A DNA stretch of 39,287 bases. Origin: Flavobacterium sp. ENC (GTDB lineage Bacteria; Bacteroidota; Bacteroidia; Flavobacteriales; Flavobacteriaceae). The notes beneath the pieces were generated by a model that saw nothing but the letters and a program-made list of their open reading frames with translations, was not told where the DNA came from and made no database searches. The DNA is taken from positions 1-39,287 of the forward strand of contig NZ_JAJMOY010000015.1 of the NCBI RefSeq assembly GCF_020991415.1. Reading direction: 5' to 3'. A program made the position numbers and the translations under genes. Positions 16,087 to 24,475 of this stretch are shown piece after piece (within the stretch, counting starts at the first letter, position 1; the number at the start of each line of letters is the position of its first letter).

Positions 16087-16620
16087 TTATTCAATATCGC
16101 CCGTGGTTTCAACCATGGGGGCGCAAAATATATAAAATTACGTTTATCACATTATGTTTCCCGTGGTTTCAACCACGGGCTATGTTTGAAAGAGAATCTT
16201 AAATAAAAAAACACATAACATTTCAACAAACGCTATATGTTTTTTATTAAGTAATAAGGTATTGATTATTTATTCAATATAGCCCGTGGTTTCAACCATG
16301 GGGACGCAAAATATATAAAATTACGTTTATCACATTATGTTTCCCGTGGTTGAAACCACGGGCTATGTTTTAAAGAGAACCTTAAATAAAAAACATCTAG
16401 CATTTCAACAAAACGCTATATGTTTTTTATTAAGTAATAAGGTATTTAATATTCATCAAATATCGCCCGTGGTTTCAACCATGGGGGACGCAAAATATAT
16501 AAAATTACGTTTATCACATTATGTTTCCCGTGGTTTCAACCACGGGCTATGTTTTAAAGAGAATCTTAAATAAAAAACACATAGCATTTCAACAAAACGC
16601 TATATGTTTTTTATTAAATG
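16087..16620. repeat. Three-copy ~183-bp hairpin array (CCCGTGG family)
   Basis: Three tandem copies have GCCCG landmarks at 16099, 16282 and 16465, exactly 183 bases apart. Each unit has two palindromes: CCCGTGGTTTCAACCATGGG near its start and a perfect CCCGTGG...CCACGGG hairpin about 60 bases on (16160-16179, 16343-16362, 16527-16546). It also has a CATAGC/GCTATATG pair near its end. In the middle copy the loop is TGAA instead of TTCA, its reverse complement. The array fills the space between the convergent symporter and efflux genes. Short reading frames across it follow the repeats and are not called genes. The hairpins resemble REP-type extragenic elements. Confidence 0.85.
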
Positions 16621-16674
16621 AATGATTTCTATAGACAATCGAAATACTATATTCTATGTGTTTAAAATAAAAAA

Positions 16675-17889
16675 TTACTTTTCAGCTTTTTTTCTTCCTT
16701 CCAAATTAGGCAAGAATCCGGTAATAATTCCAATCAAAGGCAGGAACGCACAAATCTTAAAAACATATTCAATACTTGTTGCATCGGCAATTTTACCTAA
16801 AATAGCAGAACCCAAGCCACCCATTCCAAAAGCAAATCCGAAGAAAAGACCTGCGACAAGTCCCACTTTTCCGGGCATTAATTCAGTGGCATACACTAAA
16901 ATTGCTGAAAATGCCGAAGAAAGAATCAATCCAATAATTACAGATAATGTTCCCACCCAAAATAAGGATACATAAGGCAGTAACATCGTAAAAGGAGCAA
17001 CGCCCAAAATAGAAACCCAGATTACATATTTTCTTCCGAATCGGTCTCCGATTGGTCCTCCAATCAAAGTTCCGGCAGCAACTGCGCCGGAAAATAAAAA
17101 TAAATAAACCTGCGACTGCTGAATGCTGATGTGGAACTTATCAATCAAAAAGAAAGTATAATAACTTGTAATACTGCTCATATAGAAGTATTTCGAGAAA
17201 ATCAAAACCAATAAAATGATCAGTGAAAAAGTTACTGTTCTTTTCGATAAATGATGCGTTTCAATCTGGTGAGCTGATTTATTGTCATTTCGTAATGATA
17301 AATGATTACTGTACCAAATCGCAATTTTATATAAGGCAAAAACCCCAATAATGGCGATGATACAAAACCAGGCGACATACGATTGTCCGTGCGGAATAAC
17401 AATAAATGCTGCCAGTAATGGTCCGATAGCACTTCCCGCATTTCCTCCCAATTGAAAAATAGACTGTGCCAATCCTTTTTTTCCGCCAGAAGCCAAATGC
17501 GCTACTCTTGAGGATTCGGGATGAAATATAGAAGAACCAATTCCGATTAAACTAACCGACAACAATAAATAAGTAAAGCTGGAAGCAATCGAAACCAGAA
17601 AAAGTCCGGTCATGGTAAAACACATTCCGACAATCAAAGAATACGGTTTTGAGTTTTTATCGGTATACATTCCCACAAATGGCTGTAAAATAGAGGCAAC
17701 GATTTGATAGGTAAAAGTGATAATTCCGATTTGAGAAAAACTTAAATTGAAATTTTCTTTTAAAAGCGGATATATCGACGGCACTACAGCCTGTAAAAGA
17801 TCATTAATTAAATGAGAAAAACTGATAATAAATAAGATCGAATAGGTTGTTTTTTTAAGTAAGTCAGGATTTGCTTTAATAGTGTCCAT
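16675..17889 (-). CDS. MFS efflux transporter of the fosmidomycin-resistance (Fsr) type
   Basis: 404-residue inner-membrane protein with about 12 helices. The N-terminal SHLINDLLQAVVPSIYPLLK segment followed by LSFSQIGIITFTYQI and a LQPFVGMYTDK loop is characteristic of the Fsr branch. A second-half GGPIGDRFGRK loop is the MFS signature. These proteins export small drugs or toxic metabolites. It is transcribed divergently from an AraC-family gene 101 bases away, a common arrangement of a drug pump with its own regulator. It does not fit the carbohydrate theme and looks like an unrelated module set between the two sugar regions. The natural substrate is unknown. Confidence 0.88.
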   Translation of the reverse strand: MDTIKANPDLLKKTTYSILFIISFSHLINDLLQAVVPSIYPLLKENFNLSFSQIGIITFTYQIVASILQPFVGMYTDKNSKPYSLIVGMCFTMTGLFLVSIASSFTYLLLSVSLIGIGSSIFHPESSRVAHLASGGKKGLAQSIFQLGGNAGSAIGPLLAAFIVIPHGQSYVAWFCIIAIIGVFALYKIAIWYSNHLSLRNDNKSAHQIETHHLSKRTVTFSLIILLVLIFSKYFYMSSITSYYTFFLIDKFHISIQQSQVYLFLFSGAVAAGTLIGGPIGDRFGRKYVIWVSILGVAPFTMLLPYVSLFWVGTLSVIIGLILSSAFSAILVYATELMPGKVGLVAGLFFGFAFGMGGLGSAILGKIADATSIEYVFKICAFLPLIGIITGFLPNLEGRKKAEK

Positions 17890-17990
17890 AGGTTATTTTT
17901 TGATTCTTAAATTAGGTTTAAAAACATCAGCTGTATTATTTTTTGCAAAGATTAAAAGAATAGTAATGTCAGAATTGCTACATTTGGACA

Positions 17991-18809
17991 ATGAATAACC
18001 AAATTCGGACATATCGATTAGCGCAGGATTACGGATACCAAATTAATCCTTCAATACCCGTGATAGGATATAGTGAAATGGTAACCAATGAAGTGTGTAT
18101 TTCACATTCACATCCCAGAGGGCAGCTTATTTACGCTACGACAGGAGTAATGAATGTCATTGTAGGGAATCATATTTGGGTTGTCAATCCATTACAGGGA
18201 TTATGGCTTCCGGGAGGTGTAGAACATCAGGTTACTTTTCAGAAAGACGTTAATTATTACAGTGTTTTTATTGATCCGTCTGTAACGGAAAGATTACCGT
18301 CAAAAAGCTTTTCTTTTGACATTCCGATGTTTTTAAAACAGTTGATTTTTAAAATTATTTCTTTTGGGACTGAGGGAAATCTGGAGCCCTCACAAAAAAG
18401 AATTATGGACGTTTTTTTAGATGAATTGGCTTTAATCGAGCCAAGTGCTACTTTTTTACCTACTACCAATCATGAAAGATTGCAAAAAGTAGTGGAACTT
18501 TTGCTGAATGATGTTGCCAATAAAAACAACATAGATTATTTCGCTGAACTTTCTTTTATGAGCACCAGAACGTTATCCTGCTTATTTATTAAAGAGTTGG
18601 GAATGAATTTCAGTGACTGGCGTACCCGATTAAAATTATTAGAAGCCATAAAACGTTTAGGCGAAAAGCAATCCATAAAAGAAATAGCCTTCAATTTAGG
18701 TTACGAAACTACAAGTGCTTTTATTTATATGTTTAAAAAGCATCTGGGAAAAACTCCTTCCAATTATATTTTAGAAGACCAAAAGGATTCAGATCAGTTA
18801 TCGGCTTAA
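17991..18809 (+). CDS. AraC-family transcriptional regulator
   Basis: 272-residue DNA-binding protein. The N-terminal half has a cupin-type sensor: HSHPRGQLIYATTGVMNV, then PLQGLWLPGGVEHQV (about residues 36-85). The C-terminal half has the paired helix-turn-helix domain: ISQ-like MSTRTLSCLFIKELGM near 182, and SIKEIAFNLGYETTSAFIYMFKKHLGKTPSNY (about 223-256). This cupin plus HTH_18 layout is common among regulators next to MFS pumps, such as the NimR type. It probably controls the divergent Fsr-like gene. Whether it also reads the AGGA-TAC-AGGAT sites near the rhamnose genes cannot be decided from sequence; the site next to the GH78 gene lies only 149 bases past its stop. Confidence 0.9.
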   Translation: MNNQIRTYRLAQDYGYQINPSIPVIGYSEMVTNEVCISHSHPRGQLIYATTGVMNVIVGNHIWVVNPLQGLWLPGGVEHQVTFQKDVNYYSVFIDPSVTERLPSKSFSFDIPMFLKQLIFKIISFGTEGNLEPSQKRIMDVFLDELALIEPSATFLPTTNHERLQKVVELLLNDVANKNNIDYFAELSFMSTRTLSCLFIKELGMNFSDWRTRLKLLEAIKRLGEKQSIKEIAFNLGYETTSAFIYMFKKHLGKTPSNYILEDQKDSDQLSA

Positions 18810-18878
18810 ATTTTATCGGCTAGATTATTTTCCCTGAAAACTATATTTAGGTATAAAATCAAAAATTGGCAGATCGTT

Positions 18879-18896
18879 TTTTTTAGTACTAAAAAA
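18879..18896. other. 18-base perfect palindrome after the AraC gene
   Basis: TTTTTTAGTACTAAAAAA is perfectly self-complementary. It lies 70 bases after the AraC-family stop and 62 bases before the direct-repeat site of the GH78 gene. It may act as a weak terminator or as an operator; the low GC content makes termination uncertain. Confidence 0.4.
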
Positions 18897-18957
18897 GGTA
18901 TAAGTCGTAATTTTTTCCTTAAAAATTATTGAAGATCGTAATCTTTTGCAAAATAAC

Positions 18958-19001
18958 AGGACAGTACAGGTTGTGAAACGTAAAAATAACATTTATTTTT
19001 A
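18958..19001 (+). promoter_or_regulatory. Direct-repeat activator site and promoter upstream of the GH78 gene (site B)
   Basis: AGGACAG-TAC-AGGTTGT (18958-18974) matches the sites at 8037 and 10391. TATTTTTA (18994-19001) begins 20 bases beyond, the expected place of a -7 element. The ATG follows at 19019, so the leader is very short (about 15 bases). It precedes the first gene of the long secreted-enzyme run. Confidence 0.6.
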
Positions 19002-19018
19002 GTGCCAAATATATTTTT

Positions 19019-21211
19019 ATGCGAACCCGATTTTCAGTTTTTAAGAAATTACTTGTTTTTGTGGTTATATTCTCTTCTTCTTCGTTCCTGTCTGCACAGG
19101 AAAAAGTTAAAGAAGCAACCTGGATTTGGTATCCGGGTGATTTCGAAATCAATCTGGCCAACCAGATGCAAAACAGAAGAACAGAACGGGATTCTTTTTT
19201 CCCTGTTTTCTGGAAGACCGATAGTCCTTATAATTTGGTTGATTTTCATCAGGTTTTCGATCTTCAGGCTCCGGAAGAAATTACAATTGCAGTCGAAGGA
19301 ACTTATAACATAAAAATTGACGGTAAGGCACTTCAGGGTTTTCCGAAGAAAATTATCATGCCCGCAGGAAAACATAAATTGAGCCTTAAAGTGTACAATC
19401 AGGCTTCCGTTCCTGCAATTTTTATTGATGGAAAAACCATAAAATCAGACAACAGCTGGCTGGTGACTTACGAAGATAAAGAATGGATTGACGAAACCGG
19501 AAAAGCTTCCGATCAATCGGGAACAACCTGGCTTCAGGCGGGTTCGTGGAATCTAAATCAGGCAAATCTCCCACCTTCAAAATTTGCTTTGCCCGTTAAA
19601 AAAATGGAAGCGGTAAGCCATGTCAAAATGGGTACGGAAACCTTATATGATTTCGGGAAAGAAACTTTTGGTTTCATTCAGTTAAACGGACTTCAGGGAA
19701 AGGGAACCGTTGCTATTTATTACGGAGAATCAAAAGAAGAGGCACTTTCCAAAGAACATTGCGAAACCTTAGATCAGATAGAAGTAGCTTCCAATAGCCC
19801 ACAAGACAGGATAATGGAACTGTCAAAAGCTTTCAGATATGTTCTGGTAGCTCCTTCTAACGGAGTGGACATTGCTTCCGTAACGATGTGGTACGAATAT
19901 GCCGACTTAAAAGACAAAGGAAGTTTTACCTGTTCAGATGCACAGATTAATGAAATTTACGATGTTGCCAAATATACTTTTCACCTTACTTCAAGGGAGT
20001 TTTTTATTGACGGAATCAAAAGAGACCGCTGGATCTGGTCCGGTGATGCTTACCAGAGTTACCTGATGAATTATTACTTAACGAATGATTCACCAACGGT
20101 GGAAAGAACGCTGTTGGCTTTACGCGGAAAAGATCCCGTTACGGCCCACATCAATACGATCATGGATTATACGTTTTACTGGTTTTTAGGGATTTACGAC
20201 TATTACCAGTACAGCGGGGATAAGACTTTTATCAAACAATTTTACCCAAGAATGCAATCCTTAATGGAATATTGCCTGTCCAGAAGAAATGAAAACGGAA
20301 TGATGCAGGGACTTTCGGGCGACTGGATTTTTATTGACTGGGCGGAAGGGCTGAGCAAAAAAGGAGAAGTAAGTTTTGAACAATTGTTATTGGCAAGAAG
20401 TTTAGAAGCGATGACAGTTTGTGCTGCGATTGCCGGAGAAGATCAGGATGCAGCAAAATACAAAGATCTTGGAATTCAGTTAAAAACTAAAATTTTCGAC
20501 AAATACTGGAACCCCGAAAAACAAGCATTGGTACACAGTTATGTTGACGGAAAACAAACTGAAAATGTAACGCGTTACGCAAATATGTTTGCGATTTTCT
20601 TTGATTATTTCACTGAAGAACAAAAACAACAGGTAAAAAAATCAGTGCTTTTGAATGATAAAGTGCAAAAAATCGTAACTCCCTACATGCGTTTTTATGA
20701 ATTGGAATCTTTGTGTGCGATGGGAGAACAGAATTATGTCCTGAAAGAAATGAAAGATTATTGGGGAGGAATGCTAAAATTGGGAGCCACATCCTTTTGG
20801 GAAGAATACAATCCGTCCAAAAAAGGAACAGAACATCTGGCAATGTACGGAAGGGAATTCGGAAAAAGTCTTTGCCATGCCTGGGGCGCAAGTCCGATTT
20901 ACTTACTGGGAAAATATTATCTGGGGGTAAAACCAACCGCGCCGGGTTATGCCGAATATGAAATCAAACCCAGCTTAGGAGGTTTGCAATGGATGCAGGG
21001 AAAAGTGCCAACGCCAAATGGTGAAGTAGACGTATACTGCAGTACCAAAGAAATCAAAGTAAAAGCGGTGGAAGGCGAAGGGAAATTGATTTTTGAAAGT
21101 TCAGCTAAACCAAAGTCAAACTCTGGAACAATTACAGCACTAGCGAAGAATAAATATCAGCTGATTGTAAAACCGAATGTGGAGTATAAAGTGAGTTATA
21201 AAGCGATTTAA
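19019..21211 (+). CDS. Exported GH78 alpha-L-rhamnosidase
   Basis: 730 residues with a signal peptide (about 1-26, ending FLSAQ). N-terminal beta-sandwich domains (about 30-300) precede the (alpha/alpha)6 barrel. The GH78 signature DGIKRDRWIWSGD is at 331-343; its acidic residues are the expected substrate-binding and general-acid region. ATSFWEEYNP (Glu595, Glu596) corresponds to the second conserved glutamate area, and SLCHAWGASPIYLLGKYYLG is the typical barrel end before the C-terminal beta-domain. The enzyme should release terminal alpha-L-rhamnose from pectic or arabinogalactan side chains in the periplasm or at the cell surface. It is somewhat shorter than multi-domain GH78 enzymes because it lacks extra N-terminal modules. 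It is preceded by the site-B promoter and is the first of eight same-strand genes. Confidence 0.9.
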   Translation: MRTRFSVFKKLLVFVVIFSSSSFLSAQEKVKEATWIWYPGDFEINLANQMQNRRTERDSFFPVFWKTDSPYNLVDFHQVFDLQAPEEITIAVEGTYNIKIDGKALQGFPKKIIMPAGKHKLSLKVYNQASVPAIFIDGKTIKSDNSWLVTYEDKEWIDETGKASDQSGTTWLQAGSWNLNQANLPPSKFALPVKKMEAVSHVKMGTETLYDFGKETFGFIQLNGLQGKGTVAIYYGESKEEALSKEHCETLDQIEVASNSPQDRIMELSKAFRYVLVAPSNGVDIASVTMWYEYADLKDKGSFTCSDAQINEIYDVAKYTFHLTSREFFIDGIKRDRWIWSGDAYQSYLMNYYLTNDSPTVERTLLALRGKDPVTAHINTIMDYTFYWFLGIYDYYQYSGDKTFIKQFYPRMQSLMEYCLSRRNENGMMQGLSGDWIFIDWAEGLSKKGEVSFEQLLLARSLEAMTVCAAIAGEDQDAAKYKDLGIQLKTKIFDKYWNPEKQALVHSYVDGKQTENVTRYANMFAIFFDYFTEEQKQQVKKSVLLNDKVQKIVTPYMRFYELESLCAMGEQNYVLKEMKDYWGGMLKLGATSFWEEYNPSKKGTEHLAMYGREFGKSLCHAWGASPIYLLGKYYLGVKPTAPGYAEYEIKPSLGGLQWMQGKVPTPNGEVDVYCSTKEIKVKAVEGEGKLIFESSAKPKSNSGTITALAKNKYQLIVKPNVEYKVSYKAI

Positions 21212-21250
21212 GTTCTTAGTGATTAGCTCATAGTTTATAACGTCCAGTTT

Positions 21251-21375
21251 GTCATTTCGACGAAGGAGAAATCTTCGCAAGTAGCTCAACAAAGATTGAT
21301 CTGCCAGGTGTGCTTAGCAAACGAAAATTCACTTCGTCTGTTCGCTATCGCTCGAATCTCCTTCGTTGAAATGAC
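21251..21375. repeat. 125-bp inverted-repeat element (GTCATTTCGACGAAGG family)
   Basis: GTCATTTCGACGAAGGAGA (21251-21269) and TCTCCTTCGTTGAAATGAC (21357-21375) are inverted with one mismatch. The inner part holds more CTTCG/CGAAG pairs. It looks like a MITE- or REP-type extragenic element. A frame opening from a TTG at 21296 runs through the element into the next gene; this is why that gene's start should be placed downstream. Confidence 0.75.
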
Positions 21376-21427
21376 TAGATCAGGGAAATGCATGAAAAGA
21401 ATAAAAGCCTTAAAAAATAAAAAACCA

Positions 21428-23107
21428 ATGTTTTCAAAAAACACAAAACACAATTTTAAATTAAAAGCTGCTTTCCTAATGCTGTTAACTGTTTGTGTTC
21501 AGGTTTCAGCACAAAACACAGCATGGAAAGCAGCTTCTTTTGAAGTGGTCAATACTTACAAAACATTCCAAACAGCACAATACGCACATGTTTTTTCAGG
21601 AAGCAAACACAATATTGTTCGTTTAGCTCCAGAATTACAAGGTTTAAAAGGTATTGAACTTCCTTTGGACACTTATAAAAACGGAACAAATACGGCTTTA
21701 CAGTTAAAGTTTAAAGAGTCAGTTCAGCTTTTAATTGGCATTTTTCAGGAAAGTGGTTCAGAATATCTTCAGTCAAATAAACTGCAAAAGGCAAAATTAG
21801 TTTTAGAAAACGGAGTAACTATTACCGGTTTGCCTCCGGTTAATGTGTATGCTATTTCTTTCGCAAAAGGAACACAGACTATTTTACCAGATGCTAAAGG
21901 ATTATACGCCATTTTAGGAGTTGTAAAAAGCAATCAAAAATTGGAATTCAGAAACGCAGCACTTCCGGACGGAAAACTGTGGAATCCAGCTTTTATCGTT
22001 GAAGGATTTTCAGATGAAAAACCGCTTTTCGAAATTATTGGCGGAGAAAACAAACCGGTTGTAGACGAAGGAATGCCCGGAACAGAAGAAAATCAGGGCG
22101 GATTTGAAGGCGGACGTGTTGTAAAAGTAGGCGATACCTACCATATGTTTCCAACAGAAAGAGCAGGCGAAAAAGGAGTCGATTATTATTACGATCGTGT
22201 CAAAACTAAAATCGGACACTGGACCAGTAAAGATGCAATTCACTGGAAAAGAGAAGCAACAATTTATCAGGCCAGCGGAACATATGCCGTTACCGAAGAT
22301 GATAATCCGATGAACGATCGCCGTGCGGCAATTTGGTCGTATATGCCGGTTTTCAATGAAAAAGCAAACAAATGGTACGGCTATTATTTAGCCTATACCG
22401 TGAGTAAAGAAATAGAACCTAACCATTCTTTTGGCCGGATCTGGAGATGCGAATCCACCGTAGACGGAATCAACGGCATTGGAGGTCCCTATAAAGATAT
22501 GGGAATCATTATGGAGCCAGGTTTAGACTCCAAGCCCTGGGAAGGACGCCAGGGCGTAGCTTCTTTTTTCCCGTATCAGGCAGGAGATAAGTGGCTTGGT
22601 TTTTACAGCGGTGCCTATCCGTTTGATTCCTGGGCAGATTATCCTAAAAAATCCGGAAAAGGCTGGTTTGTGGCTTTAGCCGAATCAAATAGTTTAGAAG
22701 GCCCGTGGAAGAGAATGAACAAAGGCATTGAACCAATCCAATCTATACATCCTTTTTTTGTAGAGAATCCTATTGTAAGCCAGCTCCCAAACGGATTATA
22801 CATCGCCATTTTTGACGGAGGCCCGGACGGCTGGGGACATCATTTGCCCAATATGATAGGCTATTCATTATCTAAAGATGGCTATCAATGGTCGGAAGCA
22901 AGGTATTTACCCATAGAAACCAAAGTAAATAAATGGTGGGACATCATGCGGACTCCGCTTTGCTTGATTCCGGAAGGAAATGATATTTACACGATTGTCT
23001 ATGCCGCGATTGACCTGAAAAAAAGATTTCACCCCATGGGAATGGTAAAAGTAAAACTGAACAAAGACGTAATGCAGTCGCGTTTGGAAGAATTGAAAAA
23101 AGAATAA
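21428..23107 (+). CDS. Exported beta-propeller protein, GH43/GH32-like glycosidase candidate
   Basis: 559 residues. I start at ATG 21428 because it puts a good signal peptide first (KLKAAFLMLLTVCVQVSAQ, cleavage near 29) and has the ACCAATG context of other genes here; the frame upstream is the inverted repeat. Residues ~30-210 form a beta-rich domain. From ~220 come repeated propeller blades: GGFEGGRVVKVGDTYHMFPTE, KTKIGHWTSKDAIHWKRE, YMPVFNEKANKWYGYYLAY, GYSLSKDGYQWSEARYLP. The W-TSKD-HW blade motif is typical of five-bladed GH43/GH32-like enzymes. Acidic residues such as Glu227 and the Asp-rich TEDDNPMNDRR are candidates for catalysis, but I cannot place it in a numbered family. It is probably an exo-acting glycosidase on a pectin side chain. 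The activity is unknown. Confidence 0.72.
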   Translation: MFSKNTKHNFKLKAAFLMLLTVCVQVSAQNTAWKAASFEVVNTYKTFQTAQYAHVFSGSKHNIVRLAPELQGLKGIELPLDTYKNGTNTALQLKFKESVQLLIGIFQESGSEYLQSNKLQKAKLVLENGVTITGLPPVNVYAISFAKGTQTILPDAKGLYAILGVVKSNQKLEFRNAALPDGKLWNPAFIVEGFSDEKPLFEIIGGENKPVVDEGMPGTEENQGGFEGGRVVKVGDTYHMFPTERAGEKGVDYYYDRVKTKIGHWTSKDAIHWKREATIYQASGTYAVTEDDNPMNDRRAAIWSYMPVFNEKANKWYGYYLAYTVSKEIEPNHSFGRIWRCESTVDGINGIGGPYKDMGIIMEPGLDSKPWEGRQGVASFFPYQAGDKWLGFYSGAYPFDSWADYPKKSGKGWFVALAESNSLEGPWKRMNKGIEPIQSIHPFFVENPIVSQLPNGLYIAIFDGGPDGWGHHLPNMIGYSLSKDGYQWSEARYLPIETKVNKWWDIMRTPLCLIPEGNDIYTIVYAAIDLKKRFHPMGMVKVKLNKDVMQSRLEELKKE

Positions 23108-23115
23108 TAAAGTTT

Positions 23116-23184
23116 CTCGCAGATTTTGCAGATTCAGCAGATAAAAAAATATAAAAAGTCGGCTAAATCTGCCAAATCTGCGAG
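23116..23184. repeat. GCAGATT/AATCTGC hairpin in an operon gap
   Basis: CTCGCAGATTTTGCAGATT (from 23116) pairs with AATCTGCCAAATCTGCGAG (to 23184) with a few mismatches. It starts eight bases after the upstream stop codon. Similar hairpins lie at 34033-34079 and 38911-38997, and a one-armed copy lies at 27833. No T-tract suggests termination. Confidence 0.75.
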
Positions 23185-23306
23185 AGAATAAAAAGACAGG
23201 AATATAGATAAAACGCTACGACTTTTCGGGATTATTTGTCAAAGAGAAAAAATTTCAAAGAGAAAAAATAAAAAAACTTAGCGCCTTCATGGCTAAAAAC
23301 AAAGAA

Positions 23307-24416
23307 ATGAAAATTAAATATCTCATAATTGCCATCACTACTCTTTTCATAACCAGTTGTGCAACGAAATACAAGAAAAGGGAAATAACTGAAACCGTAA
23401 TGCAGGAGATTTACAACGAAATCAAAACGCCTTATAAATACGGTTTGGTAATGGTGCCAACGGATAACTCATACAAAATGGATTGCCCGAGTGTCTTTCG
23501 AAAAGAGGGAAAATGGTTTATGACTTATCTTATTTACGGTGGAAGAGGCTACGAAACCTGGCTTGCTGAAAGTGACGACTTATTGCACTGGAAACATTTA
23601 GGAAAAGTAATGTCCTTCTCTGAAAACGAATCACACTGGGATGTCAATCAAAAAGCAGGATATATTTCGTTACAGGACCCAGCGTGGGGTGGAAGCTACG
23701 AATGGGAAAAATATGAAGACAAATATTGGATGAGTTATTTTGGCGGAGACAGCAAAGGTTATGAAGCAGGAGTTCTTTCTATCGGAATGGCCTATACCAA
23801 AGAGTCTCCAACAAAAGCACACGAATTTAGCCGATTAGACAAGCCGGTTTTAACGCCAAAAGACACTGATGTAAGCTGGTGGGACAATAGCACGATGTAC
23901 AAAAACACGGTTATTCGCGATACGGAAAAACAAACCGGATCTAATTTTATCATGTATTACAATGCCCGTGGGGACAGTTTGAAACCCGCGCGCGGAGCAG
24001 AAAGAATTGGAATGGCAGTTTCCGATGATATGAAAAACTGGAAACGTTACGGGAAAAATCCGGTATTGAATAATCACAAAGGGATTACAGGGGATCCCTA
24101 CATTCAAAGAATTAACGATACCTGGGTCATGTTCTATTTTGGTGCGTTCTGGAAACCGGGAGCATTTAACCGTTTTGCCGTTTCTAATGATTTAATTCAC
24201 TGGAACGACTGGAAAGGCGAAGATCTGATCAAGTCATCGGAACCTTATGACGATCTGTTTGCCCATAAATCTTTTGTCGTAAAATATAACGGAGTGGTCT
24301 ACCATTTTTATTGTGCCGTAAATAAAGCAGAACAAAGAGGAATTGCCATTGCAACTTCCAAAGATTTAGGCAAAAGCGAAATGAATTTTGTTGCGCCGCC
24401 CGAGAAGAAAAAATAG
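23307..24416 (+). CDS. Beta-propeller lipoprotein, GH43-like glycosidase candidate
   Basis: 369 residues from ATG 23307, chosen because MKIKYLIIAITTLFITSC is then a lipoprotein signal with Cys18 in the lipobox; an ATG six codons earlier (23289) is less likely. The rest is a five-bladed propeller: DCPSVFRKEGKWFMTYL (Asp59), QDPAWGG (Asp124), then repeated ESDDLLHWK, VSDDMKNWKRYGKNPVL, GDPYIQRINDTWVMFYFG (Asp263) and VSNDLIHWNDW. The order of an early Asp, a middle Asp and a later acidic residue is that of GH43-type enzymes, but I cannot name the third catalytic residue. The lipobox implies anchoring to the outer membrane, perhaps surface exposed. It probably removes an arabinose- or galactose-like sugar; a GH family number is not assigned. 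Confidence 0.75.
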   Translation: MKIKYLIIAITTLFITSCATKYKKREITETVMQEIYNEIKTPYKYGLVMVPTDNSYKMDCPSVFRKEGKWFMTYLIYGGRGYETWLAESDDLLHWKHLGKVMSFSENESHWDVNQKAGYISLQDPAWGGSYEWEKYEDKYWMSYFGGDSKGYEAGVLSIGMAYTKESPTKAHEFSRLDKPVLTPKDTDVSWWDNSTMYKNTVIRDTEKQTGSNFIMYYNARGDSLKPARGAERIGMAVSDDMKNWKRYGKNPVLNNHKGITGDPYIQRINDTWVMFYFGAFWKPGAFNRFAVSNDLIHWNDWKGEDLIKSSEPYDDLFAHKSFVVKYNGVVYHFYCAVNKAEQRGIAIATSKDLGKSEMNFVAPPEKKK

Positions 24417-24475
24417 TTTTCAGTCACAGTTGCAGTCATCGGAATGACACAAACAACTACAAAAACATACCATAA

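Noticed and set aside
16337..16573. Plus-strand frame across the three-copy hairpin array
   Set aside because: It reads through palindromes and has the same peptide twice because of the repeat.
16087..16620. CRISPR array
   Set aside because: The period is 183 bases, the spaces between hairpins are themselves repeated, and no cas genes are present.
17991..18809. Assigning this AraC regulator as the rhamnose regulator of the direct-repeat sites
   Set aside because: Its position divergent to an Fsr-type efflux gene suits local control; nothing in the sequence ties it to the AGGA-TAC-AGGAT sites beyond closeness to one of them.
21296..21427. N-terminal extension of the beta-propeller protein from a TTG
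   Set aside because: The extension is translated inverted repeat and would bury the signal peptide; ATG 21428 gives a normal exported protein.
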